A DNA stretch of 64,000 bases from Geomonas oryzae (GCF_004117875.1 NZ_RAHW01000006.1:1-64000); one strand, 5' to 3'. Shown: positions 9,105 through 19,061, numbered from the stretch's first letter. Notes: generated from the sequence alone by a model not told the origin. Program-made: numbers and translations.

Positions 9105-9398
9105 TCAGTAATGGTAGCGGGCCTGGAGGAAATCCACGCGCTCGTCGGAAACCAGGTAGACGAGGCGATGCTCCTGGGTCAGGCGGCGAGACCAGACGCC
9201 GGGTGAGAGGTACTTGAGCGGCTCCGGTTTTCCTATTCCTTTGAATGGGTCGCGCAGGACCGCTTCCACCAGTGAGAGAGCCCGCAAGGCTGTCTTACGG
9301 TCCACTTCGACCCAGTAGCGCAGATCCTCGCGGAACTCAGGCAGAAATACGGCGGCACGCCGCTTAGCCTCCAAGACCCAGTTCCTCGCGGAGTTCAC
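9105..9398 (-). CDS. yoeB: YoeB/Txe-family mRNA interferase toxin
   Basis: 97 aa as drawn from a GTG at 9398. The core matches YoeB: FREDLRYW, DPFKGIGKPEPLK, WSRRLTQEHRLVY and the C-terminal ARYHY. These include the conserved Arg, Glu/His and C-terminal His-Tyr used for ribosome-dependent mRNA cleavage in E. coli YoeB. The first roughly 17 residues are not typical, so a later start (a TTG near 9374, inside the end of the antitoxin gene) is possible. In either case toxin and antitoxin overlap, which implies translational coupling. Convergent with the LysE-type gene. Confidence 0.88.
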   Translation of the reverse strand: MNSARNWVLEAKRRAAVFLPEFREDLRYWVEVDRKTALRALSLVEAVLRDPFKGIGKPEPLKYLSPGVWSRRLTQEHRLVYLVSDERVDFLQARYHY

Positions 9399-9642
9399 CG
9401 GCCGTCTCAGGTTCGCCCTCGCCCTTTAGTGCGCGCTCAAGAGCGCCCAGGAGGCGTTGCGCATTTTTCGGCGAGCGCATCAGGTGCGCCGTCTCAACCA
9501 GGCTCGCCAGTTCGTCCGCCGATATCATGGCCACGCTGTCGCCGTTGCGGCGATCTATGATGACGATTTCGCGGTTCTTGGTCACCTGGTCGCAAAGGCC
9601 GGCAAGGTTGGCCCGGGCGTTGGTGTACGAGGTCTTCAGCAT
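9364..9642 (-). CDS. yefM: YefM/Phd-family antitoxin
   Basis: 92 aa, first gene of the toxin-antitoxin pair. The start MLKTSYTNARANLAGLCDQV and the motif EIVIIDRRNGDSVAMIS are typical of the DNA-binding N-terminus of YefM/Phd. The acidic C-terminal tail would wrap and block YoeB. AGGAGGAAGG precedes the ATG. The protein should repress its own operon, and a YefM-type operator lies just upstream at 9661-9679. Confidence 0.9.
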   Translation of the reverse strand: MLKTSYTNARANLAGLCDQVTKNREIVIIDRRNGDSVAMISADELASLVETAHLMRSPKNAQRLLGALERALKGEGEPETAGELREELGLGG

Positions 9643-9660
9643 GTTCCCTTCCTCCTGAGT

Positions 9661-9679
9661 TGTACAGGAACACTGTACT
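9661..9679 (-). promoter_or_regulatory. Candidate YefM operator (TGTACA palindromes)
   Basis: TGTACA at 9661-9666 and TGTACT at 9674-9679 form an inverted repeat (GTACAG-5 nt-CTGTAC) 19-36 bp upstream of the yefM ATG. Studies of the E. coli yefM-yoeB operator describe TGTACA core hexamers bound by YefM-YoeB. Placement and sequence agree; binding here is inferred. Confidence 0.75.
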
Positions 9680-9797
9680 TTAGTTTTCTCCTTTTAGCAA
9701 CCTTCATCCTCTCCAGCTCGCCCCCCCCGTCCGGAGCGCGTCAAAAAGACGGTCGCCAAAGAGCATCTATATGGCAAGTTCTGAATCGTAATATATA

Positions 9798-9826
9798 TTG
9801 ACACGTCTATTAGTATGCACTAAATT
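9798..9826 (+). promoter_or_regulatory. Candidate sigma-70 promoter of the TPR membrane protein gene
   Basis: TTGACA at 9798-9803, 17-bp spacer, TAAATT at 9821-9826. This leaves a leader of roughly 110 nt before the ATG at 9944. Confidence 0.6.
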
Positions 9827-9943
9827 GCCGCAAGCGCGTGAACCGGCACCTTTTTCGGCCGGAGTCTTTCGGTTGGCAGCCGAATGACGCTTCCCGCGTC
9901 GGCCGCTTTTAGCGGTTATCCTTCGCGAAAGCGAGATCGTGCA

Positions 9944-12130
9944 ATGGCGAAAAAAGCTTCCACCGCAGCAAAGCCCACCGCAGCCCCCTCCACACCGGCC
10001 GCATCGACGGCCACGGCACCGCAAACCTGGCTCGATAAAGCGCTTCCGATGTTTCTCATCCTCCTAGTCGCGTTGGCGGGTTACGCAAACACCTTCGGGG
10101 TTCCCTTCGTCTTCGACGACCAGACTTCCATCATCGACAACCAGGCGATCAGGGACGTCGGGCGGTTCCTCTCCGGAGACGGATTCGCCTACAACCCGCG
10201 GCGCTTTGTGGGGTACCTCACCCTTGCCCTCAACTACCATTTCTCCGCGCTGGAGCCTGCCGGCTATCACGCGGTCAACCTCGCCATCCACGTCGCCTGC
10301 GGCTGGGTCGTGTACGCTCTTTGCCGGGTCACGCTCTCGACCCCTTTCTTCCGCGCGAAGTCGCTGCCGCGTTCGGCCACCGCGACGATACCGTTTCTGG
10401 CCGCCCTGCTCTTCGTGGCGCACCCGGTCCAGACCCAGGCGGTGACCTACGTGGTGCAGCGCCTGGCATCGCTTGCCACCCTTTTCTACCTTGCCGCCCT
10501 TCTTTGCTACGCGAAGGGGAGGGTGCTACAGGAGGAAAGCTGCAGCACCTTCCCGGCACGTGGCGTGGTTTTCTTCCTGCTCGCTCTGGTTTCCGCGCTC
10601 GCTGCATTCGCCACCAAGGAGATCGCCGCGACGCTTCCCCTGGCGCTTTTGCTCTACGACTTCTCCTTCTTCGGCAAGGGGATGAAAAAACGCTACCTGC
10701 TTGTGGCCGCGTCCGTCCTCTGCATCGCGGCAATCGCAGTGGCCGTCGCCACCGCGGAGCGCCCGATCGGCGAGCTCATCTCCGACATCTCCCGCGCCAC
10801 CATGGAGACCCAGCAAGTGTCCCGCCTGGACTACCTGCTGACCCAGTTCAGCGTGATCGTCACCTATCTGCGGCTCCTGGTCCTGCCGGTCGCCCAGAAC
10901 GTGGACTACGATTTCCCGGTCTACAGCACCGTCCTCACTCCGCCGGTATTCCTCTCCTTTCTCGTGCTGGCGCTTCTCTTCGCCTTGGCGCTGTATCTGT
11001 ACCGGTTATCCGCGCCCCAGGCCGGCGACGCCGCAGAAGAGAAGGGGAGGGAAGGGTACTTAAGGCTCATCGGTTTCGGCATCCTCTGGTTTTTCCTGAC
11101 CCTCTGCGTGGAGTCGAGCCTCATCCCGATCTCCGACGTCATCTTCGAGCATCGGCTCTACCTTCCCTCTTTCGGCGCCTTCCTGGCCTTCGCCGCCGTT
11201 TTCGCCATGGCCTTCGAAAAGAGTGCTTCCTCGACGCGCGTTGCCGTCGCCGCTTTCGTGGTGCTGGCGCTGACCGTCGCGACGTGGCAGCGAAACGGCG
11301 TATGGGGGGACAGCGTCACCCTTTGGAGCGACAATGCGGCAAAATCCCCGAACAAGTGGCGCCCGCAAAACAACCTCGCCCGTGCGCTTCTCAAGGAAAA
11401 CAGGGTGAACGAGGCCTTGGCCGCCGGCTCCAACGCGGTCCGCCTCGCTCCGGATAGCTACGAGGCGCACAACGTCCTCGCGACGGTTTACGAGAAGATG
11501 GGGGCGCTGGATGCCGCGATCGAGCAGTACCGCCTTTCCGTCGCCGTCAACCCGAACTACGTCATCGCCCTCAGCAACCTGGGTGCCGCCCTGCAGAAAA
11601 AGGGGGCGCTTTCCGAGGCGACCGCCTGCTTCAGAAAGGCCGTCGAGCTTGACGGCGCCAACATGGTCGCACACAACAACCTGGCGGGCGCGCTGCTGCA
11701 GCAGGGGAATCTCGAGGAAGCGAGGCGGCACGTACTGGAGGCGGGACGTCTGGACCCTGCAGCGCTGGAGCCGCGCGTGAATCTCGCCGCCATCACGGAG
11801 GCGGCCGGGGACCTCGACGGGGCGATCAGGATGTACCAGGATATCGCGGGTCAAAACCCCGGGTATGCCTTTGTACGGTACCGGTTGGCGGGCGCTTACT
11901 ACCACAAGAAGGAGATGGAAAAGGCGATCGGCTGCTATCAGGAAGTGGTGCGGCTGGACCCGGGTTACGTCCCGGCGTACCTCGATATGGGGCGCGCCTA
12001 TGCGGCTCTCAGGCAGATCGACAAGGCGCTCGAGCAGTTCCAGCAGGCGCGCCGGGTCGCTCCCCAGAATCAGGAAGCGGCGCTGCTGGAAGCGAAGACC
12101 CTTCAGTTCCTGCAGGCGGCGCGGCGCTAG
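9944..12130 (+). CDS. Multi-spanning membrane protein with C-terminal TPR repeats (TMTC-like)
   Basis: 728 aa from the ATG at 9944. A short Ala/Thr/Pro-rich cytoplasmic tail comes first, then about 10-12 membrane segments (residues ~25-460), then at least five TPR units (~480-725; for example NPNYVIALSNLGAALQKKGA and DPGYVPAYLDMGRAYAALRQ). The N-terminal half, with NYHFSALEPAGYHAVNLAIH, resembles the TMTC/PMT-like family of membrane glycosyltransferases and TPR proteins. O-glycosylation is a possible role but only an inference. Its stop codon overlaps that of the convergent gene at the shared CTAG (12127-12130). Confidence 0.75.
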   Translation: MAKKASTAAKPTAAPSTPAASTATAPQTWLDKALPMFLILLVALAGYANTFGVPFVFDDQTSIIDNQAIRDVGRFLSGDGFAYNPRRFVGYLTLALNYHFSALEPAGYHAVNLAIHVACGWVVYALCRVTLSTPFFRAKSLPRSATATIPFLAALLFVAHPVQTQAVTYVVQRLASLATLFYLAALLCYAKGRVLQEESCSTFPARGVVFFLLALVSALAAFATKEIAATLPLALLLYDFSFFGKGMKKRYLLVAASVLCIAAIAVAVATAERPIGELISDISRATMETQQVSRLDYLLTQFSVIVTYLRLLVLPVAQNVDYDFPVYSTVLTPPVFLSFLVLALLFALALYLYRLSAPQAGDAAEEKGREGYLRLIGFGILWFFLTLCVESSLIPISDVIFEHRLYLPSFGAFLAFAAVFAMAFEKSASSTRVAVAAFVVLALTVATWQRNGVWGDSVTLWSDNAAKSPNKWRPQNNLARALLKENRVNEALAAGSNAVRLAPDSYEAHNVLATVYEKMGALDAAIEQYRLSVAVNPNYVIALSNLGAALQKKGALSEATACFRKAVELDGANMVAHNNLAGALLQQGNLEEARRHVLEAGRLDPAALEPRVNLAAITEAAGDLDGAIRMYQDIAGQNPGYAFVRYRLAGAYYHKKEMEKAIGCYQEVVRLDPGYVPAYLDMGRAYAALRQIDKALEQFQQARRVAPQNQEAALLEAKTLQFLQAARR

Positions 12131-13410
12131 TCGGAGAAGCGGTCGACCTCGACCTCGCTTAACAGCCGCTCCAGGTACCGGCTCTTCAACTGCTCGCTCG
12201 CCATGAGCCTTTTCAAGGGGGGGAGCCTCAGGATGGCGCCCAAAAGCGCCGCCATGGCGCGGTGGCTGAGAAACGCCTGGTTGTCGAAGATGAGGTTTTG
12301 CAGCTTGCCCCGCTCGATCGCCATGAGGACCAGCCGGTGCGCGGTGTTGACGGGAGTGAGGATGCGCCTCTCCCGCGGCTCGAGTGAGACGGCGCCCGCA
12401 GGGCAGCTGCGCACGCATACCCCGCACCCGAGGCAGAGCTCCTTTGCCGCCCGGGCCGTTCTTCCTGTTTCCCCCTGAGCCTCCATGCTGATGACACCTA
12501 CCGGGCAGACCGCCGCGCACCTGCCGCAGCCTGTGCAGCGCGCCGCGTCGGTTGCCTGCACGAAGTTCGTGCTGTACATGGCGTTTGGGATGGCGAGCCG
12601 GCGCGCGGCGATCATCGCCTCGCAGCAGCAGGCGCAGCAGTGGCAGATGAAGTTCACCTGACGCTGCACGTTGTCCGCGCACTGCACGAGGTTCAGGTCG
12701 CGGGCCTTTTGCAGAAGGTCGAGCCCCTCGGCACGGTCCACCTCCCGTGCCGCCCCGTGCCTGATCAGCGATTGGGCCGCGAGGTTCAGCGTCATGCAGA
12801 TGTCCAGCGGAGCCCGGCAGGCCCGCTCCAGCTGGAGCATCTTATGGCGGCAGTAACAAAGTCCCACCGCAATATGGCTCGCGCTCTTGATCACCTCGCT
12901 TGCCCGTTCGTAATCGAGCACCTGGCACGCCTTCTCCTCGGGGATCGCCTCCTCGTTCACCATCACCCTGCCAAGCGAAGTCTCCCCACCGGCGAAGAGG
13001 TCGCGGATGAAGGCGTCCTCCACGTTTATGTAACTGAAGAAGAGACCGGCAAGCTCCTTCTGGTCCAGTTCCGGGCGCAGCCGCATCAGCGAGAATTCGA
13101 AGAACCCGGCCATCGGAGGAGGGAGGAGGTAGACCGTCCTGTCCTCCCGCTCGATGTCCAAAAGAAGGGATCGCGCCGCGAGCCCCTCCAGGCGGGTGCG
13201 TGCCGCCTCGGTGGAAAGGCCCAGTATCCTCCCCGCCTTCGCCGCGGTGAACGGCCGGAGCGGGAGCCGGCTCAGCAAAAGAGCCTCCTCCTCGCTGCAC
13301 AGGATCGAGAAGATCCTGAGCAGGAGCTCCGAATCGGGCGCCCCCTGCGGGAACAGGTTCACCCGCCGCATCAGGCGATGGTAGCCGTCCAGGGTCACGC
13401 GCTTGGTCAT
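12127..13410 (-). CDS. Ferredoxin-like 4Fe-4S protein with extra cysteine cluster
   Basis: 427 aa. An N-terminal region (~20-100) looks like a winged-helix domain. Then come CYC at 185-187 and a dense cysteine run CHCCACCC at 256-263. Two classical 4Fe-4S motifs follow (C292-x2-C-x2-C-x3-C302 and C326-x2-C-x2-C-x3-C336). The C-terminus is basic and partly hydrophobic. It should carry two [4Fe-4S] clusters and possibly a third metal site in the cysteine run. The partner and reaction are unknown, though an electron-transfer or redox-sensing role is plausible. It stands alone, convergent with the TPR gene. Confidence 0.7.
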   Translation of the reverse strand: MTKRVTLDGYHRLMRRVNLFPQGAPDSELLLRIFSILCSEEEALLLSRLPLRPFTAAKAGRILGLSTEAARTRLEGLAARSLLLDIEREDRTVYLLPPPMAGFFEFSLMRLRPELDQKELAGLFFSYINVEDAFIRDLFAGGETSLGRVMVNEEAIPEEKACQVLDYERASEVIKSASHIAVGLCYCRHKMLQLERACRAPLDICMTLNLAAQSLIRHGAAREVDRAEGLDLLQKARDLNLVQCADNVQRQVNFICHCCACCCEAMIAARRLAIPNAMYSTNFVQATDAARCTGCGRCAAVCPVGVISMEAQGETGRTARAAKELCLGCGVCVRSCPAGAVSLEPRERRILTPVNTAHRLVLMAIERGKLQNLIFDNQAFLSHRAMAALLGAILRLPPLKRLMASEQLKSRYLERLLSEVEVDRFSD

Positions 13411-13567
13411 GGCGGCATCTCCGGTATGAAAAGAGAAAACGCCTCATTTTAACACTCTCGGAAAGGTCGGCAACGCCGGCCTCGGGACATCCCCCGCCAC
13501 CGTTTCGAAAACCCCTATCTAATTAAAGCTATTCCCACGCCGGCCGATGAGTAGCATAAGCGCCTGC

Positions 13568-13602
13568 GTCTTTGCCCCGGCACCTCCGGGCGGGGCAAAG
13601 AC
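13568..13602 (+). other. Perfect 12-bp hairpin in the leader of the hybrid kinase gene
   Basis: Stem GTCTTTGCCCCG (13568-13579) pairs with 13591-13602, with an 11-nt loop, 36 bp upstream of the kinase ATG. No T run follows, so it is not a typical terminator. It may be an RNA structure or a protein site. Confidence 0.6.
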
Positions 13603-13638
13603 CGCCGTGCCGCCGTCACAAGGAGCCCGCCGTCTGAG

Positions 13639-16600
13639 ATGAAAAACCTGAGCCTCACAACGAAAATTAGCCTGACGGTGTCGCTGCTGGTGGTGCTGGT
13701 GCTCTCCTTCATGACCCTGTGCGCGTCATGGTTTCTGCAGAAGCAGTACGAGTCGACCGTTTCGGAACAGCAGTTCTCCATGGTCTCCTCCATGGCCGAG
13801 GAGATCGACGGCAAGATACGCGGCGCGGCCGTACAGCTCGAGGCGCTGACGCGGACGGTTCCGCCGCGGCTTTTCAGCGATGCCGCAGCGGCGCAGCGGT
13901 TCCTACAGCAACATCCCGAAACCCTAGCCCTTTTCGATAGCGGACTATTCCTCTTCGATTCCGGCGGAACACTCCTCGCAGTTACGCCACTTGAGCCCAG
14001 TCTCATCGGCAAGGATTACTCCTTCCGTGACTATTACCGGGATGCGGCGCGCACAAAGCGCACCGTCATCTCGGAGCCATTCATTTCGACCCAGGTGCAC
14101 CGGCACCCAACGGTCGCCTTGATCGTTCCGGTGCTCGACTCCGGCGGCGCCGTCATCGGGATGCTAGGCGGAGCCGTCGACCTTTACAAGGACAACTTCC
14201 TCGGTAAGCTCGCGCACGCGCGCGTCGGCAAGAACGGCTACTTCTACCTGTTCAACCGCGACCGCTACATCATCGTGCATCCGGACCAGGGGCGGATCCT
14301 GAAGCGGGATGTCCAGGTCGGTACCAACCTGCTGCTGGACCGTGCCATCGCCGGGTTCGAGGGGGCGGCGGAAAACGTCAACTCCCACGGCCTCGCCTCG
14401 GTGAGTTCGTTCAAGCGGCTAAAGAGCACCGGCTGGATCCTCGGCGCAAACTACCCGCTGGCTGAGGCGTACGCTCCGGCACGAAATGCGAAGTTCCTTC
14501 TTTTCCTCGGGCTTGCCAGCGCCGTTGCGGCGAGCATCTTCGTCTCCCTCATGCTGATGAGACGACTCACGGCGCCCCTTCTCACCTTCATCCGCCACGT
14601 CGAAGGGATCACCGAGCAGGAGCGGGACCTCGAGCCGGTGGCGATCCACACCGGGGACGAGATAGGAAACCTCGCGCACGCCTTCAACCGGATGATCGAG
14701 GAACTGCGCCGGCAAAAGGATGCGGCGCGTGAGTTCCAGCTCGCCATCGACCAGGCACCGGTGACGGTTCTGGTCACCGACCGCGAGGGGATCATCCGTT
14801 ACGTCAACCCGCACTTCACCAAGGTGACCGGCTACCAGGCCGACGAGGCGCTGGGGCAGACCCCGAGGCTGGTGAAGTCGGGGTGGCATCCGCGCGAGTT
14901 CTACGCGGGGATGTGGCAGACCGTGCTTTCCGGCGAGGTCTGGCGCGGGGAGATGCGCAACAAGCGCAAAAACGGCGACCTTTACTGGGAGAGCGCGTCG
15001 ATCTCGCCGGTTAAGGATGCCTCGGGGGAGATACGAAACCTCGTGGCGGTGAAAGAGGACATCACCGAGAGAAAGCGGGCCCAGGAGGCCCTGATACGCA
15101 GCGACGAACGTATCAGGCTCCTGCTTGAATCGACGGCGGAGGCGATCTTCGGCATCGACCTATTAGGCAACTGCACCTTCGCCAACCGTGCCTGCGCGCG
15201 GCTTTTGGGCTACGACAGCGCGGACGAGCTCCTCGGGAAGAACATGCACCTGCTGATCCACCACAGCTGCCCCGACGGAACGCCCAACCCGGTGCAGCAG
15301 TGCCCGGTCTACCAGGTGCTGCGCGGGAACAAAGGGGTGCATGGCGACAAGGAGTACTTCTGGCGTGCCGACGGTTCCAGCTTCGCGGCGGAATACTGGT
15401 CCTTCCCCCAGCTGCAGGATGGAGAGCCGGTGGGCGGGGTGGTGACCTTCTTCGACATCACCGAGCGGAAACGGGCCGAAGAGGAGCTTTTGCGCGCCAC
15501 CGAGGCGGCCGAGGGCGCCACCAGGGCCAAGAGCGAGTTCCTGGCCAACATGAGCCACGAGATCAGGACCCCGATGAACGCGGCCCTCGGGATGCTCTAC
15601 CTCTTGCAGCAGACCGAGCTCTCCGCGCAGCAGAAGGAATTCCTGGAGAAGGCGCAGAGCGCCTCGGGGGTGCTCCTCAGGGTGATCGACGACATCCTCG
15701 ACTTTTCCAAGATCGAGGCCGGCAAGATGGAACTGGAGCACATCCCGTTCCGGCTGGGACAGGTGCTGGGCGACCTGGAAAACGTGGCGTCGGCCATCCT
15801 GGGCGAAAAGGAGGTCGCCTTCAAGGTGACCGCCGCCGGCGACATCCCGGAACTGCTGGTTGGGGACCCGATCCGTCTGGGGCAGGTCCTCCTTAACCTG
15901 ACCGGGAACGCGGTCAAGTTCACCGAAAAGGGGAGCGTCGAGGTGGAGGCGGCCCTCGTAGCCCTGGAGGACGGTGAGGCGACGGTGCGTTTCGCCGTTT
16001 CCGACACCGGCATCGGCATGGACGAAAAGCAGCGCGAGGCGCTCTTTCTCCCGTTCAGCCAGGCGGACAGCTCCACCACGCGCCGCTACGGCGGTACCGG
16101 GCTCGGCCTCGCCATCTGCCGGGAACTGGTGCAGCTCATGGGCGGCCGGATGTGGGTCGACAGCGAGCCGGGGCGCGGCAGCACCTTCAGCTTCGTCGCC
16201 CGCTTCGGCCTGAAGGACGCGGGACAGGACCCGGTGCCGCCGCATGCGGCCGAAGGGGAGACGCGGGACCTGTCCGGGGTGCGGGTCCTGCTGGTGGAGG
16301 ACAACAAGATCAACCAGGAGGTGGCGCGGCTCATCCTCGAGCGGGGCGGCGTGCAGGTCGAAGTGGCGGGTAACGGGGCCGAGGCGCTTGCCATGGTTCA
16401 TGCCGCCGGTGCCTCGTACCACGCGGTGCTCATGGACGTGCACATGCCGGTCATGGACGGGCTTGAGGCGGCCCGGCGCATGAGGCTCGACCCGGCGCTT
16501 GCCACGCTCCCCATCATCGCCATGACGGCGGGGGCCCTGCCCAGGGAGCGCCAGCTCTGCCGCGATGCCGGGATGAACGACCAGGTGGACAAGCCGATCA

Positions 16601-17301
16601 ACATCCCGGCCTTTTTCGCCACCCTCGGACGTTGGGTCGGGGCGGAGCCGCGCGTCATCGAGAAGGCGGCCGCGACGCCCGATTTACAGGAGGACGACAT
16701 CCCCGAGCAGGTGCCCGGACTGGAACTGAAGCGGGCCATGGAGCGCATCGGGGACGGGCGCCTTTTGAAAAAGCTGCTGGTGAGTTTCCGCAAGGAAAAC
16801 GCTGCGATGGTCGATGAGATCGGGGCGGCGGCCGCGGTCGCGGATCTGAAGCTCGCCCGGCGCCTGATTCACACCGTAAAGGGAAGCGCCGGTAACCTGG
16901 GCGCCACCAGGCTCGGGAGCGCCGCTGCCTCCCTCGAGATCGCGCTGCGCGGCGAGGACGCCTCGCTCGTGCACCAGACCCTTGAGAGCTTCGCGGAAAA
17001 GCTCACCGAGGTGCTCGATTCCATCCGGCAGCTCGAGGAGCAGTGGGGCGTTGACGGCGCGGAAAGAAGTAACGTGAAGATCGCCTGCGACGACCTGGAA
17101 CAGATGGCGGCGCTCTCCCGGAGCCTGGATCGCCTGCTGCAGAGTCAGAACATGAGCGCGCTCGCGGTTTGGGAGGAGATGCGTCCGCTTCTTTCCGGCG
17201 AACTTGCGCAACGTCTGGACGCAACGCTGCAGATGCTGGATTTCGGGGACGCAGGTGCGGTCCTGAGGGAAATTATGGAAGAGCTGGAGATCACGCTATG
17301 A
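13639..17301 (+). CDS. Hybrid sensor histidine kinase (Cache-HAMP-PAS-PAS-HisKA-HATPase-REC-HPt)
   Basis: 1220 aa. A membrane span at the N-terminus and another near residue 290 enclose a periplasmic double-Cache-like sensor ([26 protein letters not shown]). HAMP follows (~305-360), then two PAS domains (~370-480 and ~490-610). HisKA has SHEIRTPMN with phospho-acceptor His640. An HATPase with DTGIGM and GGTGLGLAI comes next, then a receiver with Asp933 ([11 protein letters not shown]) and a C-terminal HPt with His1078 ([13 protein letters not shown]). All phosphorelay residues are present. Its stop codon overlaps the start of the REC-GGDEF gene, so HPt-to-REC phosphotransfer to that protein is likely (inference). 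The Cache ligand is unknown. Confidence 0.9.
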   Translation: MKNLSLTTKISLTVSLLVVLVLSFMTLCASWFLQKQYESTVSEQQFSMVSSMAEEIDGKIRGAAVQLEALTRTVPPRLFSDAAAAQRFLQQHPETLALFDSGLFLFDSGGTLLAVTPLEPSLIGKDYSFRDYYRDAARTKRTVISEPFISTQVHRHPTVALIVPVLDSGGAVIGMLGGAVDLYKDNFLGKLAHARVGKNGYFYLFNRDRYIIVHPDQGRILKRDVQVGTNLLLDRAIAGFEGAAENVNSHGLASVSSFKRLKSTGWILGANYPLAEAYAPARNAKFLLFLGLASAVAASIFVSLMLMRRLTAPLLTFIRHVEGITEQERDLEPVAIHTGDEIGNLAHAFNRMIEELRRQKDAAREFQLAIDQAPVTVLVTDREGIIRYVNPHFTKVTGYQADEALGQTPRLVKSGWHPREFYAGMWQTVLSGEVWRGEMRNKRKNGDLYWESASISPVKDASGEIRNLVAVKEDITERKRAQEALIRSDERIRLLLESTAEAIFGIDLLGNCTFANRACARLLGYDSADELLGKNMHLLIHHSCPDGTPNPVQQCPVYQVLRGNKGVHGDKEYFWRADGSSFAAEYWSFPQLQDGEPVGGVVTFFDITERKRAEEELLRATEAAEGATRAKSEFLANMSHEIRTPMNAALGMLYLLQQTELSAQQKEFLEKAQSASGVLLRVIDDILDFSKIEAGKMELEHIPFRLGQVLGDLENVASAILGEKEVAFKVTAAGDIPELLVGDPIRLGQVLLNLTGNAVKFTEKGSVEVEAALVALEDGEATVRFAVSDTGIGMDEKQREALFLPFSQADSSTTRRYGGTGLGLAICRELVQLMGGRMWVDSEPGRGSTFSFVARFGLKDAGQDPVPPHAAEGETRDLSGVRVLLVEDNKINQEVARLILERGGVQVEVAGNGAEALAMVHAAGASYHAVLMDVHMPVMDGLEAARRMRLDPALATLPIIAMTAGALPRERQLCRDAGMNDQVDKPINIPAFFATLGRWVGAEPRVIEKAAATPDLQEDDIPEQVPGLELKRAMERIGDGRLLKKLLVSFRKENAAMVDEIGAAAAVADLKLARRLIHTVKGSAGNLGATRLGSAAASLEIALRGEDASLVHQTLESFAEKLTEVLDSIRQLEEQWGVDGAERSNVKIACDDLEQMAALSRSLDRLLQSQNMSALAVWEEMRPLLSGELAQRLDATLQMLDFGDAGAVLREIMEELEITL

Positions 17302-18269
17302 ACCTTAGAAGCCAGATTAAGAGGCACAAGATCCTGATCGTGGACGACACCGCCGCGAACATCGAGATCCTGTACAAGATTCTCAAGGAAAACTACGACG
17401 TCCTCTTCGCCAAGAGCGGGGCGGACGGCATCCGCATGGTGCAGGAGCAGCATCCCGACCTGGTCCTTTTGGACATCATGATGCCGGACATGGACGGGTA
17501 CGAGGTCTGCTCACTTCTGAAGCAGGACCGGGCAACGGCCCGGATCCCGGTGGTGTTCGTTACTGCGATGGGGAACGACGAGGACGAGGCGCGCGGGCTG
17601 GAGCTAGGCGCCATCGATTACCTGACCAAGCCGATCCGTCCGCACATAGTCCTCGCCCGGGTGCGAAACCACCTGGAGCTGAAGCACCGGGGCGATCTTC
17701 TGGAGCGGCTCACCCGCGAGCTCGAGGAGAAAAACCGCACCCTTGACGTCCTCGCGCGCAAGGACGGGCTCACCGGCGTCTCGAACCGGCGCAATTTCGA
17801 CGAGGTGCTGCAGTCCGAGGTGCAGCGTGCCATGCGCAACAGCCGCAACCTCTCCCTCATCCTGTGCGACATCGACCACTTCAAGAGGTTCAACGACCTG
17901 TACGGCCACATGGCTGGGGACAAGTGTCTGCAACTCATGGGGGAAATCCTGCGGGATACCTTCAAGAGGGCGGGAGAGGTGGTGGCGCGCTACGGCGGCG
18001 AGGAATTCGCCGTCATCCTTCCCGACACGAGCGCCGAGCTTGCCGGGCACATGGCGGAGCGGCTGAGGCTCGCGCTTTTATCACAGGCGCTGCCGCACGG
18101 GCATTCCGAGCACAACGTGGTGACGCTGAGCGCCGGGGTGGCGGGGACGCTCGTCGAGCGGCCGCACACCCTTGAGTGGTTCCTGGGACGGGCCGACCAG
18201 GCGCTGTACCGCTCCAAGGCGGAGGGGCGCAACCGCGTCACCGTGGCGGAGGCCGAAGCGGACGCCTAG
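17298..18269 (+). CDS. Response regulator with GGDEF diguanylate cyclase output
   Basis: 323 aa from the ATG at 17298, which overlaps the kinase stop (ATGA). The receiver (~10-125) has phospho-acceptor Asp59 ([11 protein letters not shown]) and the conserved Lys in YLTKPI. A short coiled coil ([20 protein letters not shown]) leads into the GGDEF domain (~150-315), where RYGGEEF at 231-237 indicates an active c-di-GMP synthase. The inhibitory RxxD site upstream reads RAGE, so product inhibition may be weakened. It resembles PleD/WspR-type outputs. Together with the kinase it forms a two-gene phosphorelay to c-di-GMP. Confidence 0.92.
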   Translation: MNLRSQIKRHKILIVDDTAANIEILYKILKENYDVLFAKSGADGIRMVQEQHPDLVLLDIMMPDMDGYEVCSLLKQDRATARIPVVFVTAMGNDEDEARGLELGAIDYLTKPIRPHIVLARVRNHLELKHRGDLLERLTRELEEKNRTLDVLARKDGLTGVSNRRNFDEVLQSEVQRAMRNSRNLSLILCDIDHFKRFNDLYGHMAGDKCLQLMGEILRDTFKRAGEVVARYGGEEFAVILPDTSAELAGHMAERLRLALLSQALPHGHSEHNVVTLSAGVAGTLVERPHTLEWFLGRADQALYRSKAEGRNRVTVAEAEADA

Positions 18270-18280
18270 ATGCGGCGTCC

Positions 18281-18862
18281 TCAGTAGTCCACCCCGGGTT
18301 GCGGTTCGATCTCCTTGCGGTAGGCGTGCTTCACCTCGACCACCTCGCTCACCGTGTCCGCCAGCTCGATCAGCAAGGGGTGGGCGTCGCGGCCGGTCAG
18401 CACGAGGTGCATGAGGGAGGGCTTCGCCTCCAGGATCTCCAGCACCTGCTCGAGGTCGACGAGCTTCAGTTGCAGGGCGTTGTTGACCTCATCCAGGATG
18501 ACCATGTCGAAAAGGCCCGACGCCATCCTCTCCAGGGCGAGCTGAATCGCGTCCTGGGCGTTGGCGCGGTGCTCGCTCCTCGGGTACGGGTTTCCCTGGA
18601 TGCCGCAGAACCCCTTGCCGGTGGCGTGCAACTCCACCCGGTCTCCCAGAAGTTTCACCCCGTCCCACTCCCCGGCGTAAAGATCCCCTTTCATGAACTG
18701 GATGATGCAGACCCTCATCCCGTGGCCCGCCGCCCTTAGCGCCATGCCGAGCGCAGCCGTGGTCTTCCCCTTGCCGTGGCCGGTGATCACCACGATGAGA
18801 CCCTTCCTCTCCTTCGGTTCCAGCCGGTCTATCTTTAGCGGCGGGGTTCCCTGTTTCTTCAT
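18281..18862 (-). CDS. cobO: Cob(I)alamin adenosyltransferase (CobO/BtuR type)
   Basis: 193 aa from the ATG at 18862; an open stretch further upstream is formed by a palindromic repeat and is not coding. The P-loop ITGHGKGKTTAALGMALRA lies at ~27-45, with the family motifs QFMKGDLYAGEWD, ILDEVNNAL and LVLTGRDAHPLLIELAD. The enzyme transfers the adenosyl group of ATP to cob(I)alamin, giving adenosylcobalamin, for de novo synthesis or salvage. It is convergent with the REC-GGDEF gene (11 bp apart) and downstream of the cbb3 cluster on the same strand. No cobalamin riboswitch was found before it. Confidence 0.92.
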   Translation of the reverse strand: MKKQGTPPLKIDRLEPKERKGLIVVITGHGKGKTTAALGMALRAAGHGMRVCIIQFMKGDLYAGEWDGVKLLGDRVELHATGKGFCGIQGNPYPRSEHRANAQDAIQLALERMASGLFDMVILDEVNNALQLKLVDLEQVLEILEAKPSLMHLVLTGRDAHPLLIELADTVSEVVEVKHAYRKEIEPQPGVDY

Positions 18863-18916
18863 GACGTTGGCTCCGATGGATTTCCATTGGTTGTGGACGG
18901 ATACGGATGTCTCTAT

Positions 18917-19028
18917 CCCCTCTCCCCCTGGGAGAGGGTAGGGTGAGGGCGCCGGCAGATGCAAACACTCGCTTCGTGGCAATGCCCTCACCCGCCCTTT
19001 GGGCACCCTCTCCCGGAGGGAGAGGGGG
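18917..19028. repeat. GC-rich palindromic repeat, family A, copy 1
   Basis: About 112 bp: inner palindromes CCCTCTCCC/GGGAGAGGG at both ends, plus GGTGAGGGC (left) and GCCCTCACCC (right) flanking a short AT-richer centre. A homologous copy lies at 22917-23037, including the centre (TGCAA...CTTCG...GGCAA). Confidence 0.85.
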
Positions 19029-19061
19029 GGGGCAGGTTGACTCCGTGTGCAGCGGTGGTGA

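Larger units (their letters stand above)
9643..9943. other. Intergenic region between divergent yefM and TPR-protein gene
   Basis: A 301-bp gap. It holds the yefM operator and ribosome site at its left end, a promoter for the rightward gene at 9798-9826, and a GC-rich leader from about 9840 with short inverted repeats. No further gene seen. Confidence 0.6.

Noticed and set aside
15163-16443. 426-codon antisense frame within the histidine kinase
   Set aside because: Composition (His/Val/Leu/Gly-rich) typical of antisense shadows; kinase motifs on the other strand are intact.
18863-19061. Cobalamin riboswitch before cobO
   Set aside because: The region is a GC palindromic repeat; no B12-box-like sequence was found.
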